DNA from: Moraxella caprae DSM 19149
Lineage (GTDB): Bacteria > Pseudomonadota > Gammaproteobacteria > Pseudomonadales > Moraxellaceae
Direction of reading: 5' to 3'
Assembly: GCF_000426885.1 (NCBI RefSeq)
Contig: NZ_AUGF01000006.1
Span: 1 to 64,000 of the forward strand
DNA: 64,000 nt
The notes beneath the pieces are model-generated. The model ran no database searches. It was not told where the DNA came from and saw only the letters and a program-made list of their open reading frames with translations. The translations under genes and the position numbers were made by a program. Of the stretch, positions 50,847-61,406 are shown in pieces. Position 1 is the stretch's first letter; each line of letters opens with the position of its first letter.

Positions 50847-50922
50847 TGGCAGGCGACGAGGGACTCGAACCCCCAACCTGCGGATTTGGAGTCCGCTGCT
50901 CTACCAATTGAGCCAGTCGCCT
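50847..50922 (-). tRNA. tRNA-Trp (anticodon CCA)
   Basis: Seventy-six bases on the minus strand, starting AGGCGACTGGCTC and ending with an encoded CCA. The acceptor arms AGGCGAC and GTCGCCT pair fully, the anticodon loop is CTCCAAA, and the T loop reads GTTCGAGTC. It stands directly ahead of secE, as in many gamma-proteobacteria. Confidence 0.97.
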
Positions 50923-50941
50923 AAGGGTGTTAAGGACTGCT

Positions 50942-50969
50942 ATTATATACATATTTTTGGCATTTGCAA
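50942..50969 (-). promoter_or_regulatory. Promoter of tRNA-Trp and secE-nusG
   Basis: TTGCAA (50964-50969) and TATAAT (50942-50947) on the minus strand with 16-base spacing; the tRNA 5' end is 20 bases downstream. Confidence 0.72.
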
Positions 50970-51054
50970 GTATTTTTTTAAAATTTTACTAAAATTTTTG
51001 GCTTTACTTTCACCTCATTTGGTGTTAGGATATTTTTATTTTTAAGAAATTATC

Positions 51055-51531
51055 ATGAAAATATTCGCCCTACCCCTGCTCGCCCTAGCCTTGTCGCTTG
51101 GTGCGTGTGCCACCACCAATCCTGTTCACGAACCTACAAAAGCCATCGCCATGACCCACGCCACCCTAAACAGTCCTTATGATTTTGATACCACCGTTCA
51201 TCGCCTAAAATCCACCATTGAAAGCAAGGGCATGACCGTGTTTGCCGTCATTGACCACGCCAAATCTGCCCAAGAAGTTGGCATGAACATGCAACCTGCC
51301 ACCGTCCTTATCTACGGCAGCCCCAAAGCAGGTACGCCACTCATGCAAAAAGACCCTGCGTTTGCCTTAGTGCTACCCTTAAAAGTACTCATCACCGAAA
51401 CAAACGGACAAGTGCAAGTCATCTACACCCCTACCAATGAGCTGATTAAAGGTAGTCAAATACAGCCGTCTGATGTGGCAAATACCCTTGCCAATGCCGA
51501 AAAGTTGATTAAAACGGTGTTGGGACAATAA
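51055..51531 (+). CDS. DUF302 domain-containing lipoprotein
   Basis: Exported lipoprotein of 158 residues; signal MKIFALPLLALALS and lipobox GAC place the lipidated cysteine at residue 18. The DUF302 domain covers about residues 40-130, with the pattern DFDTTVHRLKSTIESKGMTVF near 45 and PATVLIYGSPKAGTPLM near 82. Members form dimers like an Fe-S or nucleotide-binding fold, but the role is unknown. Monocistronic, with a strong bidirectional terminator at its end. Confidence 0.9.
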   Translation: MKIFALPLLALALSLGACATTNPVHEPTKAIAMTHATLNSPYDFDTTVHRLKSTIESKGMTVFAVIDHAKSAQEVGMNMQPATVLIYGSPKAGTPLMQKDPAFALVLPLKVLITETNGQVQVIYTPTNELIKGSQIQPSDVANTLANAEKLIKTVLGQ

Positions 51532-51534
51532 TTC

Positions 51535-51585
51535 AAAACGGCGGTAAATTGGGTAAATTCCTTGCCCAATTTACCGCCGTTTTTT
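51535..51585. terminator. Strong bidirectional terminator between the DUF302 and EamA genes
   Basis: A 19-bp perfect stem (AAAACGGCGGTAAATTGGG and its complement) with a 13-nt loop and T runs on both strands; the flanking genes converge. Confidence 0.92.
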
Positions 51586-51587
51586 AA

Positions 51588-52480
51588 CTACCCCTTTCTA
51601 GGCGAACCCAAATAAATGGCGAACATCACCAAAAACGCCCCACCCCATTGCATGGCGTTAATCGGTTTATCTAGCCAAAAATAATCAATGATGAGCGTGG
51701 CAACAGGTTCAGTCAAAAGCAACAGCCCCGTCAAAGACAAGGTGATTTTTGGGATAGAATACGCAATCAGCCCCCACGCCATGCACTGCATGACCGCCCC
51801 ATAGACCAATATCCAGCCCCATTCGGGCAGTGTGGTTGGCATGATTTTGCCCACATCAAACATCAGCATGAGTGGCAACAGAGCCAACGTACCGCCCACG
51901 CCCACCAAAGTCATCATGGGAAAAATCGCCACATCTGCCACTTCATGCGTGCGTCTGACAAAGGACATGGACACCGCCAAAAACGCCCCTGACAAAATAC
52001 CCGATACAAAACCCCACAAAGCGGACGAGTTGTGAGCAAATTCAGGGCTTGCGATGAGTGCCACGCCAATGGACGCAAGCACTAAGCTAAACAGTTGTAA
52101 TTTGGTCTGTTTTTCGCCAAACCAAAGAAAGGCGATGAACGCCAAAAAGAAAATCTGCAAACTGTTTAATAAAGTAGAAATGCCCGGCCCTACGGCATAG
52201 ATGCTCTCATGCCACAGCCCCAAATCAAGCCCCAACGCACCGCCTGAGATGAGTGCCAAAACCACCGCACGGCGTGAACCAGGAAACGGCTGGCGAAATT
52301 CGGGGCAAGCGACAAAAATATCACAGCCGACACACTCAGTCGCCAAAACGCCATGGCATACGCCCCCACGCCATCCACATGGGCGACAATCAGACTGCCA
52401 AGCCCAAACAGCACACAGCCGATGACCAAGCCTATCATGGAAAATAGGTTTTGGGTGTTGGAGGTGTTTGCGTGGGGCAT
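51588..52480 (-). pseudogene. EamA-family (DMT) membrane transporter, frameshifted
   Basis: Ten-TM drug/metabolite transporter, likely an exporter of small metabolites. The N-terminal part (from the ATG at 52480, MPHANTSNT) and the rest (ending at 51588) lie in two frames. The conserved join, ...LAPNF then RQPFPGSRRAVV, falls near 52295-52305. One base is missing in a short T run on the minus strand (AATTTC). Restoring it gives about 296 residues with two EamA halves. All other features, including the second half near GLLLLTEPVATLI, are normal. Recent inactivation, phase variation or sequencing error are all possible. Confidence 0.85.
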
Positions 52481-52499
52481 GGCAAGTCCTTTTTAACTA

Positions 52500-52607
52500 G
52501 AGCGTGTTGAGCCTTTATCACATAATGTCAATTTTAGAAATATTGTAGAAATAAACTACATGACCAAATCTTGTTTTTTATTGCAAATATAAAAGACAGG
52601 TACGCTC
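52500..52607. repeat. Short MITE-like repeat, about 108 bp
   Basis: Bounded by TA on both sides, with ends GAGCGTG and CACGCTC-like TACGCTC. Its interior contains TTTTTTATTGCAAATAT and GACAGGTACGCTC, related to the right end of the copy at 37950. It separates the EamA gene from the lipoprotein gene. Confidence 0.65.
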
Positions 52608-52610
52608 TAA

Positions 52611-53003
52611 TTACTCGCCATAAATCTTGACATTTTGAGCAAAAGCACAGCCTTTTTGACGGGCGGCGACAATCATCGCATCATGCTCGCCATAGAGTTT
52701 GGCTAGGGTGTTGGTTTTGGCTTGTCTTGCCCCACCGCCAAGCCCTGCCCCCACACTGATGGTTGGGTAGATACCGCCACGACCGCCAGCAAGACCAATG
52801 CCGATACCTGTGGCGGACAGTCCGATGTTTTGATTTTCGGTGGCTTTGGCGGTTTGGCTAATGCGTGCCACTTCGCTTTGTAGGACGGTGCAATCATGGC
52901 CTTGATAATTGGCAGGATTGACGTATTGGGGGGCGATGTTGGTGGTGGCACAGCCTGTGAGAGAGACAGCGACAACTGTCAGTAAGATGAGTGTTTTTTT
53001 CAT
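52611..53003 (-). CDS. Glycine-rich lipoprotein of unknown function
   Basis: Predicted lipoprotein of 130 residues; signal MKKTLILLTVVAVS with lipobox LTGC puts the lipidated cysteine at 18. The middle (residues 60-92) is a glycine-rich hydrophobic stretch (GIGIGLAGGRGG, then GAGLGGG) that could insert in a membrane. Two other cysteines (near 38 and 119) may form a disulfide. I do not recognise a specific family. Upstream of it on the same strand is bolA, 46 bases away. Confidence 0.75.
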   Translation of the reverse strand: MKKTLILLTVVAVSLTGCATTNIAPQYVNPANYQGHDCTVLQSEVARISQTAKATENQNIGLSATGIGIGLAGGRGGIYPTISVGAGLGGGARQAKTNTLAKLYGEHDAMIVAARQKGCAFAQNVKIYGE

Positions 53004-53048
53004 AAAGATACCTATTTAAAAAGGGTGTGTAAAGTATAAAGGCTGGGA

Positions 53049-53366
53049 TTATTTATTTTGTCCGGCACAGTTGGGGCTGTTTGGGGCAGATGATAGGCTT
53101 GCCCATTCATCAGGCGTGTAGGCGTGAATGGCAAGGGCGTGTACCGTACCGCCTTGTGTGGTCAGATAGGGGTTGACCAAACCATAGACAAGCTGATGAC
53201 GAGACGCCAGACGTTTGCCGACAAATTCATCACTGACGATGATGAGTTTAAAATGACTCTCTTTACCGTCAAAGTACCCTGCGTGCATATGACTTTCGTT
53301 ATCTAAGGTTATGTGCGTGGGGTGCAGGGCGGTTAGGGCATGGGTTAGGGCGGTTTGGGTGTTCAT
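53049..53366 (-). CDS. bolA: BolA family protein
   Basis: Small protein of 105 residues with the BolA fold: SHMHAGYFDGKESHFKLIIVSDEF near residues 25-50 and FVGKRLASRHQLVYGLV, with the conserved histidines for iron-sulfur binding with monothiol glutaredoxins. HALAIHAYTPDEW near residue 77 closes the domain. BolA members act in Fe-S handling and stress morphology. The last 15 residues are variable. Confidence 0.93.
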   Translation of the reverse strand: MNTQTALTHALTALHPTHITLDNESHMHAGYFDGKESHFKLIIVSDEFVGKRLASRHQLVYGLVNPYLTTQGGTVHALAIHAYTPDEWASLSSAPNSPNCAGQNK

Positions 53367-53473
53367 GATGTGGCTTTTATTTGTTTAAAAAGTTTAAAAA
53401 GGCTTAATTAGGGGGTATAATACCATTTATCAAAATAATTATCAAAAATCATTTACCTAAACCGCGGAAGACC

Positions 53474-53656
53474 ATTATAAGCGACCATTCATTAGAAACC
53501 GAAATCTCAAACGGCATTCCACCCCCACCCGAACCGCCCGAAGATTATGAATGCTGTGATAATGGCTGTGATGAGCTGTGTGTATTTGAAATTTATAAAA
53601 TGCAAAAGGCGGATTATGATGCCAAATGGGGTCATGTGATTGATAAAAATGAGTGA
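53474..53656 (+). CDS. Oxidoreductase-like domain protein, tiny, no canonical start codon
   Basis: The frame open from 53408 to 53656 encodes PPPPEPPEDYECCDNGCDELCVFEIY in its second half, given here by its pieces PPPPEPP, CCDNGC and CVFEIYKMQ. This matches the N-terminal oxidoreductase-like domain family (small cysteine-rich proteins). No ATG, GTG or TTG lies upstream in frame. An ATT at 53474, with GGAAG just before it, would give 60 residues. The start may be non-canonical or lost. Function unknown. Confidence 0.5.
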   Translation: MISDHSLETEISNGIPPPPEPPEDYECCDNGCDELCVFEIYKMQKADYDAKWGHVIDKNE

Positions 53657-53789
53657 TTGGGATTTTATGAGATTATCCAAAGATGATTAAAATTTCATTA
53701 AATTTCTCAATGATAAAATTTGTCAAATAATTCTCGCAATTTTTCCAAAAAATGATAAACTAAGTTAAACTTTTAAATGATAAACATTC

Positions 53790-54752
53790 ATGAAAACCGC
53801 CATTATCCTTGTCAATCTAGGCACGCCTGACGAACCAACCCCACAGGGGGTTCGCCGTTATTTGCGTGAGTTTTTGTCCGATACTCGGGTGATTGAGATT
53901 CCGCCCTTTATTTGGCAAATTATCCTTAATCTGTTTGTATTAACCACTCGTCCCAAACGTGTCGCTCATGCGTATCAAAGCGTGTGGACAAAAGACGGCT
54001 CGCCCCTGCTAGCGATTTTAAAACAGCAAGCAAGCCTGCTCCAAGACCACCTTGCCAAGCAGGGCAAAAACGTCCCTGTTGTCCCTGCGACTACTTATGG
54101 CAATCCTAACATCAAGGCGGTCATGGCGGATTTACAAGACAAAGGCTATGATGACTTTATCGTCTTTTCGTTGTATCCACAGTATTCGGCAACGACCACA
54201 GGGGCGGTGTTTGATAAAGTGGCAGAGTATTGCATGAAAAAGCGTAATATGCCTGCCGTGCAGTTTACCAGAGACTATCACGACCACCCGTTATATATAC
54301 AGGCGTTGGCGGACAGTATCCGCAAATTTTGGGCACAGCATGGGCGAGCGGACAGACTACTCATGAGCTTTCACGGCATTCCTAAGCCCTATGCTGACAA
54401 GGGTGACCCTTATGCCGATGAGTGTCGTAAAACAGCAGTGCTAGTGGCAAGCGAGTTAGGGCTAGCCACGCATGAATGGGCAATCAGTTTTCAATCACGC
54501 TTTGGAGCCCAAGAATGGCTCAAACCCTACACCGATGAGCTTCTGACCGAATGGGGCAATCAAGGCATATCAGTACAAGTGCTAAGCCCTGCCTTTTCTG
54601 CTGACTGCTTGGAGACCTTAGAAGAGCTGGCGGTGGAGAACCGTGATAACTTTATCAACGCTGGCGGTAAGTCGTATCAATATATCCCTGCCCTAAATAC
54701 CGATGAGCGACATATCAAGCTCATGGCGGACATGGTGGGGCGGTATTTGTGA
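53790..54752 (+). CDS. hemH: Ferrochelatase
   Basis: Inserts ferrous iron into protoporphyrin IX, the last step of haem synthesis. It is 320 residues. It starts MKTAIILVNLGTPDEPTPQG and has the catalytic histidine in LLMSFHGIPKPYADKGDPYADEC (near residue 195), the family signature. The conserved SPAFSADCLETLEE (near residue 268) has the second active-site residues. A normal full-length gene; no operon partner is evident. Confidence 0.96.
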   Translation: MKTAIILVNLGTPDEPTPQGVRRYLREFLSDTRVIEIPPFIWQIILNLFVLTTRPKRVAHAYQSVWTKDGSPLLAILKQQASLLQDHLAKQGKNVPVVPATTYGNPNIKAVMADLQDKGYDDFIVFSLYPQYSATTTGAVFDKVAEYCMKKRNMPAVQFTRDYHDHPLYIQALADSIRKFWAQHGRADRLLMSFHGIPKPYADKGDPYADECRKTAVLVASELGLATHEWAISFQSRFGAQEWLKPYTDELLTEWGNQGISVQVLSPAFSADCLETLEELAVENRDNFINAGGKSYQYIPALNTDERHIKLMADMVGRYL

Positions 54753-54878
54753 GTGTGCTTTGCTATGCCAATTTTATACTCAAATACCAAAATTTTACCG
54801 CCAAAGTAGATGACTAAATCAAGCAGGCGTGATAAACTAACAAAATTTATTTGAAAAAGATTTTTGGGATTTGGTGCT

Positions 54879-55757
54879 ATGAGTACTTTTTTGACGATAG
54901 TCATTGTATTGGTCATTTTGCTGGGGCTATGGTTGATTATCCGCAGTATGCTTGCCAAGGATTTTGAAGGCGATACCAAGACATTGGCGTACAAGGACGG
55001 TTTGCCGATTTTGCCCCGAGATGAGCGGGGGCAGTCGGCACTATCAGTGGAAACACAGAGCCAAAATGAGACGGTCAGTGCCGAGCCTGTCAAATCAGGG
55101 CGAGAGCTGGCTGATGAGGCCAAAGCGGACGCCCTGTCAAGCCTTGCCATGGTCGCAAGCCAAGACCCTAATGCTCATAACGCCCCCCAAGATGATGATG
55201 CCGACATACTAGCCGATGAACCCATTAAAAAAGAGCGGTTTACCGAGCCGTCAAGTGACTTTGTCCAAAACTCGCCTGTGCTTGACCGTCATCTCGAAGA
55301 ACAGCAAGCCTTTGACCAAGACAACGACCCCTTGCTCAACGCCCAAGAGACAGTCACGGTCGTCATCACCCCCAAAGACCAATACAATGGACTCTCAGGC
55401 AGGGCGGTGCTTGATATCGTTAGAGCCTATGGGCTAAAATATGGCGTGATGAACATGTATCATCGTTATGAGCGTGAAGACGGCACGGGCAAGCTGTGGT
55501 TTAGCATGTTGGGTGTGGGCTATGACGGTTCGGTGGAAGGCTTTGATTTAAACACCTTAACTGACAGTCATTTTAGTGCATTATCGTTGTTCTTGTCTTT
55601 GCCACACCCCCATGCCTTGCGTGGTTTTGACAGCATGGTGTCGGTCGCTCAGATGATAGCCAAAGACATCAATGCCGATGTGCATGATGATGAAGGCTAT
55701 ATCTTAGACGGGGTGTATTTGGCAAAACTGCGTGCCAAAGTTGCTGATTACCGTTAA
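54879..55757 (+). CDS. zipA: Cell division protein ZipA
   Basis: Inner-membrane protein that tethers FtsZ to the membrane at the division site, 292 residues from the ATG at 54879 (an upstream TTG is unlikely). It has the ZipA layout: a short N-terminal membrane anchor (residues 5-24), a long acidic and Pro/Gln/Ser-rich linker (about 30-165), and the C-terminal FtsZ-binding domain (about 168-292) with LFLSLPHPHALRGFDSMV near 240. It precedes ligA, the usual neighbour in gamma-proteobacteria. Confidence 0.9.
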   Translation: MSTFLTIVIVLVILLGLWLIIRSMLAKDFEGDTKTLAYKDGLPILPRDERGQSALSVETQSQNETVSAEPVKSGRELADEAKADALSSLAMVASQDPNAHNAPQDDDADILADEPIKKERFTEPSSDFVQNSPVLDRHLEEQQAFDQDNDPLLNAQETVTVVITPKDQYNGLSGRAVLDIVRAYGLKYGVMNMYHRYEREDGTGKLWFSMLGVGYDGSVEGFDLNTLTDSHFSALSLFLSLPHPHALRGFDSMVSVAQMIAKDINADVHDDEGYILDGVYLAKLRAKVADYR

Positions 55758-55770
55758 TCAACCATGATTG

Positions 55771-55799
55771 AAAAGCCGTCTTTGATAGGGCGGTTTTTT
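55771..55799 (+). terminator. Terminator-like hairpin between zipA and ligA
   Basis: AAAAGCCG and CGGTTTT pair and are followed by T6. The stem contains one G-U pair. Confidence 0.55.
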
Positions 55800-55838
55800 A
55801 AACGTTAAAATTTACCTATTTTTAAATTATTCAATTAA

Positions 55839-57929
<2,091 letters not shown>

Positions 57930-57992
57930 GGATTGGTTATGTATTGATAAAGGATTAAAACGTTTGGTAAATTGTTGCTTTAAAATCAGATA

Positions 57993-58012
57993 GGGCAAAT
58001 TGCAATTTGCCC
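57993..58012. repeat. Perfect 20-bp palindrome
   Basis: GGGCAAATTGCAATTTGCCC, flanked by TA and CTA. No T run follows, so it is more likely a dispersed palindromic repeat than a terminator for ligA. Confidence 0.7.
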
Positions 58013-58067
58013 CTACGATATTTATGTCAAATCATGACAAATTTATCATGTCAAAAACGCTTACCTA

Positions 58068-58337
58068 GGGCGTGCTTGATAACACTATTTACAACTTAGA
58101 CATATTTTAGAAATAAAGACTTACTTTTTATGTGGATTTTTTTGATTAAAAACCCATCAATGTTACAAAAATCTTGTTAGATATAAATGAAATTTTTAAA
58201 AACGCATTGGCATGGGTCAATTTTTGGGGTAAAATTAGCCGTTTTTTACGTCTGTAAAAATTTGCAAAGAGATTGCCATTTCGGTCAATCATTTTTTAAC
58301 TCGGAGTTGATAGCTTAATCAAATCTCAAACACGCCC
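58068..58337. repeat. MITE-like repeat of about 270 bp
   Basis: The left end is GGGCGTGCTTGATAAC preceded by TA; the right end is CAAACACGCCC, the inverse of GGGCGTGTTTG. The inner segment CACTATTTACAACTTAG is related to the copy at 23360-23458. It fills most of the gap between ligA and the permease gene and could supply promoter sequence to the latter. The flank after the right end is GC, not TA. Confidence 0.68.
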
Positions 58338-58442
58338 GCTAACAGATTTTATCTGCCAAAAGTACGTTTGATAACAGTATTAGCACCCCCAACGCCTTTT
58401 CTGAAGTTTTGCGTTTACGCACGCTTTTTGGAGGACTCTACG

Positions 58443-59837
58443 TTGAGTACACCTGTTACTACCCAAGCTGCAAAATTGCGGCGAAATCTTGGTCTATGGC
58501 ACGTCATCATCATTGGTTTGGCTTATATTCAGCCGATGACTTTGCTTGATACTTTTGGTCAGGTCTCGGACGCCAGTCACGGACATGTGCCAATGTCCTA
58601 TATTTTTGCACTGTTTGCCATTTTGCTCACTTCTATCAGTTATGGTAATATGATTAAGGCGTATCCGTCATCAGGTTCTGCTTATACTTATACCCAAAAA
58701 TCCATTCACCCTGCGATAGGCTTTATGGTCGGCTGGTCAAGCTGGCTTGATTATTTGCTCTCGCCAATGGTCAATATTGTGCTGGCGGTGATTTATTTAG
58801 AAGCCTTGTTCCCTAGTATTAATGCGTGGGTGTGGGTGGTATCATTGACCGCTTTGATGACAGGGGTCAATATTTTTGGCTCAAAGGTGGTGGCGTATTT
58901 TAACAGTTGGATTGTGTTTGTACAGCTTGCCATTATTGCTGTGTTTGTGTGGATGACCTTTAATCAGCTTGAAGCTGGGCGTAACGCCGATGGTCTCATT
59001 GATGCGACCAATGCTTATCAGCTGTGGAGTATGACGCCATTTTGGAATGAGATGACCCAGTTGTCAGCGGTGATTAGTGGGGCGACCATTTTGTGCTTTT
59101 CTTTTACAGGCTTTGATGCCTTGTCAAGCCTTGCCGAAGAAACCAAAGACGCCAAAAATACTTTGCCCAAAGCGATATTTTTGACCGCTTTGATTGCAGG
59201 GATTATCTTTATCATCAGCACTTATTTTATGCAAATCTACTTCCCAGGTGATGCGTTGGCGTATTTTGGTGATGCGGTGGCAGAAGGCACACAGCCTGAC
59301 ATTTTGAAAATTGTTGGCGGTGCGGTGTTTCAAGGTTGGGTGCTAGGTTTTGCCATTGTTACGGTAATGGCGTCTGGCATTTCAGCACACGCAGGCGTAT
59401 CACGCCTTATGTATGTGATGGGGCGTGATGGCGTGATTAGCAAAAAAATCTTTGGGCAAATCAGTCCTAAGTTTTTTACCCCCGTCAATAACATCATCAT
59501 TGCAGGTCTTGTGGCATTGACTGCAGGTTCTGTCAATCTTGATGCGGCGGTCAATATGATTAGCTTTGGGGCACTTGTGGCTTTTGCTTTTGTCAATTTG
59601 TCGGTGATTGCTAAATATGCTATCCGTGACAAACGCACCAAGACCGCCAAAGAGCTGTTTCATTATGTCATCGTGCCTGTGCTTGGCTTTATTACGGTGG
59701 CGTGGATGCTTCACGAATCAGAACAACAAGCGTTTACTTTGGGCTTGTCGTGGGCGGCGGTGGGTTTTGTGTGGCTACTTATCAAAACACACGGCTTTAA
59801 AAAACCTGTTCCTCAGTATAACGAAGAAGATGTATAA
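58443..59837 (+). CDS. APC-family amino acid/polyamine permease (PuuP-like)
   Basis: Inner-membrane importer of 464 residues with twelve hydrophobic segments. The start is a TTG at 58443 (MSTPVTTQ): GGAGGA lies seven bases before it, and there is no better codon, while an in-frame ATG at 58368 reaches back through unconserved sequence. The motifs PMTLLDTFGQVSDASHGHVP near residue 32, GFMVGWSSWLDYLLSP near 90 and FSFTGFDALSSLAEET near 222 resemble putrescine importer-type APC transporters. Substrate not certain. The gene ends in a terminator at 59851-59879. Confidence 0.9.
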   Translation: MSTPVTTQAAKLRRNLGLWHVIIIGLAYIQPMTLLDTFGQVSDASHGHVPMSYIFALFAILLTSISYGNMIKAYPSSGSAYTYTQKSIHPAIGFMVGWSSWLDYLLSPMVNIVLAVIYLEALFPSINAWVWVVSLTALMTGVNIFGSKVVAYFNSWIVFVQLAIIAVFVWMTFNQLEAGRNADGLIDATNAYQLWSMTPFWNEMTQLSAVISGATILCFSFTGFDALSSLAEETKDAKNTLPKAIFLTALIAGIIFIISTYFMQIYFPGDALAYFGDAVAEGTQPDILKIVGGAVFQGWVLGFAIVTVMASGISAHAGVSRLMYVMGRDGVISKKIFGQISPKFFTPVNNIIIAGLVALTAGSVNLDAAVNMISFGALVAFAFVNLSVIAKYAIRDKRTKTAKELFHYVIVPVLGFITVAWMLHESEQQAFTLGLSWAAVGFVWLLIKTHGFKKPVPQYNEEDV

Positions 59838-59850
59838 TCATCTGCTTGAT

Positions 59851-59879
59851 AAAAATCCCGTCTTATGGCGGGATTTTTT
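59851..59879 (+). terminator. Terminator after the APC permease
   Basis: AAAAATCCCG and CGGGATTTTT form a 10-bp stem with an 8-nt loop and six T. Confidence 0.85.
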
Positions 59880-59926
59880 GTGGGCTGTTAAATTTAAATT
59901 GCCAATATTAAAAAGGGCAAATAAAC

Positions 59927-60634
59927 CTAAAACCAACTGCCGTCCGTACTCATGCCCGAACATTTGCCGTTGCCTGACAGCTTATTTTTGATGAGTGCCA
60001 ATATCGGTTGCCATTGCCCTTTGGCATCTTGATAGGGCTTTTGTGTCTTGTCAAAGATGGTTAGGGCGTCATCGGCAAGCTGAGCGTAGGCACTTTTTTC
60101 ACTGATATAAGCCAAAGGGCGTTGCCCTATCTCATCAAATATCGCCAACAGTTTGTCGCTTGGCACGCCCCCATCCATGAGCTGTGGGCGTATGCGGTTG
60201 GCGATGAGATGAACGTCCACTTTGCCTTTTCTGACTCGCTTGATGTCGGCGATGTTCTTTAAAAATCGCTTGGTGCTGTCTATGTCAAAAAAGGACGGCA
60301 ACACCGGCACAAACATCAAATCACACTCGCCAATAAGCCGTTCGGCACGCTCGCCTGCCACCGCCCCTGGAGCGTCGATGATGAGAACATCAGGCTTGGC
60401 TTTGTCTATCTTTTTAGGCAAATCGCCAATGTCGTCGCTGTCTCGCCAGTCAATGCCCATGATGGGCGTGACGTCATCGGGGCGGTATTTTAAAAAACGC
60501 AAGGCGGACTTTTGGGGGTCAGCGTCTGCGATGGCGACTTTATAGCCTTCATGAGCCAAGGCGACAGCTAGGGTCAGACTGATTGATGTCTTGCCACAGC
60601 CTCCTTTTTGGTTGGCGGTGAGAATGGTGAGCAT
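59927..60634 (-). CDS. Orphan ParA-family ATPase
   Basis: Deviant Walker-A ATPase of 235 residues: NQKGGCGKTSISLTLA near residue 8, switch I-like DADPQKSALRFL near 38, and Walker B VLIIDAPGAVAGE near 84. Such proteins position or segregate cargo or plasmids. No parB gene or centromere-like repeat array is adjacent. The start at 60634 has AAGGAT eight bases upstream. It lies beside the ruined hicAB pair, which suggests an accessory segment, possibly left from a plasmid or genomic island. Confidence 0.82.
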   Translation of the reverse strand: MLTILTANQKGGCGKTSISLTLAVALAHEGYKVAIADADPQKSALRFLKYRPDDVTPIMGIDWRDSDDIGDLPKKIDKAKPDVLIIDAPGAVAGERAERLIGECDLMFVPVLPSFFDIDSTKRFLKNIADIKRVRKGKVDVHLIANRIRPQLMDGGVPSDKLLAIFDEIGQRPLAYISEKSAYAQLADDALTIFDKTQKPYQDAKGQWQPILALIKNKLSGNGKCSGMSTDGSWF

Positions 60635-60751
60635 GCATTAATCCTTAATTGTCGTGTGGTTATTGGTGATGAATGATTGTACCGAAAATCAGGGGTAAAT
60701 GCAATTGCATTATTTTTTACTTAGGTTTATCATAAAATGATACTATGAGAT

Positions 60752-61080
60752 GATATCATTCAAAAGAAACACCAAAAGACCCTACAAGCCATTTTTAAAA
60801 ATCCCATATCCGCCAACATCAAATTTAAGGACATTGAGGCCTTATTTGTAGCATCTCTGAGCGAGCAGGCTCACGCATGGCTGTGGTGCTAAACGGGCAA
60901 GTCATGGTTTTTCATCGCCCATACCCAAGCCCAAATACTGACAAAGGTGCGGTTATGAGCATTAGAAAATGGCTTGATGGCATGGGTATCACACCATTAG
61001 ATGACGACAGCCAAACAGATGAATACGCAGACAAACAAACCGACGAACAGGAGCAGACTCATGAACACAACGACAATTAA
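60752..61080 (+). pseudogene. hicA: HicA-like toxin, decayed
   Basis: mRNA-interferase toxin of the HicAB type, disrupted twice. From the ATG at 60752 one base is missing in an A run (near 60766), after which KKHQKTLQAIFKNP reads in frame. Near 60858 a further deletion removes several bases, and the frame resumes with ISERAGSRMAVVLNGQVM, the HicA double-stranded RNA-binding-like core with VFHRPYPSPNTDKGAV. The C-terminal tail is polar. It overlaps hicB by 20 bases. Normal hicA genes encode about 80-100 residues. Confidence 0.75.
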
Positions 61081-61397
61081 CAATCATAAAGCCTTAATCA
61101 CTTTTGATAGTGAGTTAGGACTGTTTCGCGGGGGAGTTTATCGGATTAAATGGCGGGGCAGATTTTTATGCTGACAGCGTAGATGGTCTCAATGAACAAG
61201 GGGCTTTATCCCTGCAAGCCTTTTTAGATGTATGTCAAGAACAGGGCATTAGCCCTTATCAGTCGTACAGTGGCAAATTTGTCACACGCCTACCCAAAGA
61301 GTTACATCAAAAAATCGCAGAAACTGCTACCGCCAAGGGTATTAGCCTAAACCAGTGGATTAATGAAACACTCAGCCGTGAAGTTGGCTTTGCCTGA
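61061..61397 (+). pseudogene. hicB: HicB-like antitoxin, frameshifted
   Basis: Antitoxin partner of HicA. From ATG 61061 (GGAGCAGACTC upstream) the frame gives NNHKALITFDSELGLFRG, then an extra G in a G5 run at 61130-61134 shifts it. Removing the extra G yields EFIGLNGGADFYADSV and the C-terminal DNA-binding part ending NQWINETLSREVGFA at the stop 61395-61397. The combined protein is about 111 residues, the usual HicB length. With toxin also broken, the locus is probably inactive. Confidence 0.78.
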
Positions 61398-61406
61398 TTA
61401 TTAAAA

